This document shows positions 34,033-35,187 of a stretch of 35,187 bases of DNA, piece after piece. This stretch comes from an uncultured bacterium (GTDB lineage Bacteria > Verrucomicrobiota > Kiritimatiellia > UBA8416 > CAMZLY01). The stretch covers positions 1 to 35,187 of the forward strand of contig CAMZLY010000099.1 in the NCBI GenBank assembly GCA_947311825.1, read 5' to 3'. A program made the position numbers and the translations under genes. The notes beneath the pieces were generated by a model. That model was not told where the DNA came from, did not search any database, and was given only the letters and a program-made list of their open reading frames with translations. The number at the start of each line of letters is the position of its first letter. The stretch's first letter is position 1.

Positions 34033-34431
34033 TTATCCTCCTGTTGTTATTTCTATCTTCCGTGGCTTTTCTTGCTCTGCCTTAGGAAGCGTGAGATCTA
34101 GTACGCCGTCATTGAGTTTGGCGGTGATTGCCTCACGATTAATTTTCTGCGGTATTTTGAATGTTCGCTTAAAAATACCGGTATTATATTCACCAGATAG
34201 AAGTTTGTAACCTTCCGGCACAAATGCTGTTTGCGTACCGGTTATGGTCAACTCATTGTTTTCCAATGTAACACTAACTTGATTTTCCTCCGTACCTGGC
34301 ATATCGCATCTTACCAAGATGGAATCGTCCTTCTCGTAAATATCTACGGCAGGTAGAAATACCGGATTATCATTTGTCTGTTCGACATCATTCTTATTAT
34401 ATTTCTCTAATTCTTTATCTTTTCTTTTCAT
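34033..34431 (-). CDS. Small heat shock protein Hsp20 (second of pair)
   Basis: The 132-aa ATP-independent chaperone has an alpha-crystallin domain (about 30-125): FLPAVDIYEKDDSILVRCDMPG, then ISREAI-like NREAITAKLNDGVLDLTLPKAE with the A-x3-NGVL-type motif (NDGVL), and IEI near the end. An upstream TTG at 34449 also opens the frame, but AAAGGAGG ends 8 bases before the ATG at 34431, so the ATG is preferred. It lies 14 bases after the stop of the first hsp20, so both are co-transcribed. Confidence 0.92.
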   Translation of the reverse strand: MKRKDKELEKYNKNDVEQTNDNPVFLPAVDIYEKDDSILVRCDMPGTEENQVSVTLENNELTITGTQTAFVPEGYKLLSGEYNTGIFKRTFKIPQKINREAITAKLNDGVLDLTLPKAEQEKPRKIEITTGG

Positions 34432-34445
34432 CTCGGTACCTCCTT

Positions 34446-34880
34446 TCAAGATGTTGTAATCTCAATTTTCTTTGGTTTGCTGGCTTCGTGCTGCGGTAGA
34501 GTAATGATTAGTACGCCTTTATCATATTTGGCGGTAACTTTACCGGACTCTATGGCAAATGGAAGTTGCACAGTACGAACAAACTTACCAACACCTCTTT
34601 CGTAACGATGACATACTGTATCGTCAGCAAGTTCCTCTTCTTTTCTTTCGCCGGAAATTGTCAGTACATTGTTGACAACATTAATATTAATATCATCTTT
34701 TGACAATCCGGGGATCTCAGCTGTAACGATTACATTATCTTCATTGCTCCATACATTGAGCATAGGAAATCGTGACATTGAGACATCATCATCTATTCCT
34801 TCGAACAGACGATTCATTTCCCGTTGCAGAGTTCTGAACTCTGAAAACGGACTAAGTGTTCTGTTATTTATCCAGTACAT
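34446..34880 (-). CDS. Small heat shock protein Hsp20 (first of pair)
   Basis: The 144-aa Hsp20 has an N-terminal arm SEFRTLQREMNRLFEG and an alpha-crystallin domain (about 40-140) with PMLNVWSNEDNVIVTAEIPG, SGERKEEE and AKYDKGVLIITLPQ (the GVL motif), ending KIEITTS. It holds unfolding proteins during heat or oxidative stress. The frame is open to 34961, but AAGGAGAT ends 7 bases before the ATG at 34880 and the extra leader is not conserved, so 34880 is the start. It heads a two-gene operon. No CIRCE element was seen upstream. Confidence 0.93.
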   Translation of the reverse strand: MYWINNRTLSPFSEFRTLQREMNRLFEGIDDDVSMSRFPMLNVWSNEDNVIVTAEIPGLSKDDININVVNNVLTISGERKEEELADDTVCHRYERGVGKFVRTVQLPFAIESGKVTAKYDKGVLIITLPQHEASKPKKIEITTS

Positions 34881-35187
34881 AACATGATCTCCTTTCTTTG
34901 TTTTATTTATCAGCGTCCATCGCTGAATTGTTCGCCACATAAATAGCATAATATATGCCAAAAAGGATAACGGCTGTTATTGCGTCAAGTTACATTGAGT
35001 AAAACCAGCTATAAAATAGCGCAAATTTATATATATCAGGCTTTGTGTAGTGGTTTTTCATATTTTATTACATGTTGATAACAAATATTCACTTAATAAC
35101 CACGCAGAAAAAGTGTGAAAAAGTGTGAAAAAATGTCACAATATAAATTAATAATTGTGACATTTTTTAGCATATAATATTTGCAAC
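34881..35187. other. Upstream region of the hsp20 pair with repeats
   Basis: No gene is seen. It must hold the hsp20 promoter, reading leftward; a weak CTTGACG and a TATTAT can be found near 34950-34990 but with poor spacing. Three tandem copies of GAAAAAGTGT or close variants lie at 35107-35136, and a 15-bp perfect inverted repeat is at 35128-35168. Confidence 0.5.
35128..35168. promoter_or_regulatory. Perfect 15-bp inverted repeat (operator or terminator)
   Basis: AAAAAATGTCACAAT (35128-35142) and ATTGTGACATTTTTT (35154-35168) are perfect inverted copies around an 11-base AT spacer. The T6 run after the right arm and the A6 before the left arm would allow termination in either direction. 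The symmetric TGTCACA halves would also suit a dimeric repressor. Confidence 0.5.

Noticed and set aside
35128-35168. CRP/FNR-type binding site
   Set aside because: The half-sites read TGTCACA then TGTGACA with an 11-base spacer, not the TGTGA-N6-TCACA layout of these regulators.
34881-35187. CIRCE/HrcA operator upstream of the hsp20 pair
   Set aside because: No TTAGCACTC-N9-GAGTGCTAA-like sequence is present.
1-35187. tRNA or rRNA genes
   Set aside because: No cloverleaf ending in CCA or conserved rRNA segment was recognised in the non-coding gaps; a covariance-model scan was not possible.

Overview
The window is about 35 kb of an AT-rich bacterial chromosome with genes on both strands. 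No rRNA, tRNA, CRISPR array or intact transposon was seen. The gene mix suggests a fermentative or anaerobic member of the PVC group, most plausibly Lentisphaerota. It includes pyruvate phosphate dikinase, the oxygen-independent queuosine enzyme QueH, a GldA/F/G-like ABC cluster with a DUF4340 protein, and a large secreted beta-helix protein with SdrD_B and Ca-binding tail modules. It also has many short dispersed palindromic repeats. The taxon is an inference from gene style, not from a marker gene.

Layout. 383-2370: a creatinase-like M24 protein that lacks two metal ligands, and an amidohydrolase 2 bp downstream. 2434-3607: a CPBP membrane protease and a YacP-like NYN nuclease. 3874-6693: ppdK, behind a long perfect hairpin and a sigma70-like promoter. 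6729-7307: an eroded Rpn/PD-(D/E)XK pseudogene. 7415-11924: apt, a secreted ankyrin-MORN protein overlapping leuS by 4 bp, and a 44-aa membrane ORF. 11953-14392: an AraC regulator divergent from a MelA-type GH4 alpha-galactosidase. 14550-16057: queH and a YhcC-type radical SAM gene. 16172-19611: nrnA, then a 7TM-PAS-SpoIIE phosphatase and its STAS partner.

19669-23254 (minus): a homocysteine methyltransferase module, a pterin-binding methyltransferase module, folE and an AEC permease, read in that order. The first two look like the N-terminal half of methionine synthase split into separate genes. 23422-25448: arsR-arsC-acr3 arsenic resistance. 25798-28512: the beta-helix protein. 28572-28742: a remnant of a lactonase-family gene. 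28808-33934 (minus): a RaiA/HPF-like protein, then ABC ATPase, permease, GldG-like and DUF4340 genes. 34033-34880 (minus): two Hsp20 chaperones.

The most striking feature is the repeat load. At least five short repeat types recur or form palindromes between genes. Five genes (amidohydrolase, Hcy methyltransferase, arsC, acr3, DUF4340) have their stop codon inside such an element. For the amidohydrolase and arsC the element also encodes a C-terminal extension of about 13 and 34 residues. Hairpin repeats also sit in the likely 5' leaders of melA and the ankyrin gene. No wholly new enzyme system is evident. The repeats, the metal-less M24/amidohydrolase pair, the split methyltransferase-folE operon and the ANK-MORN/leuS coupling are the items worth a second look.
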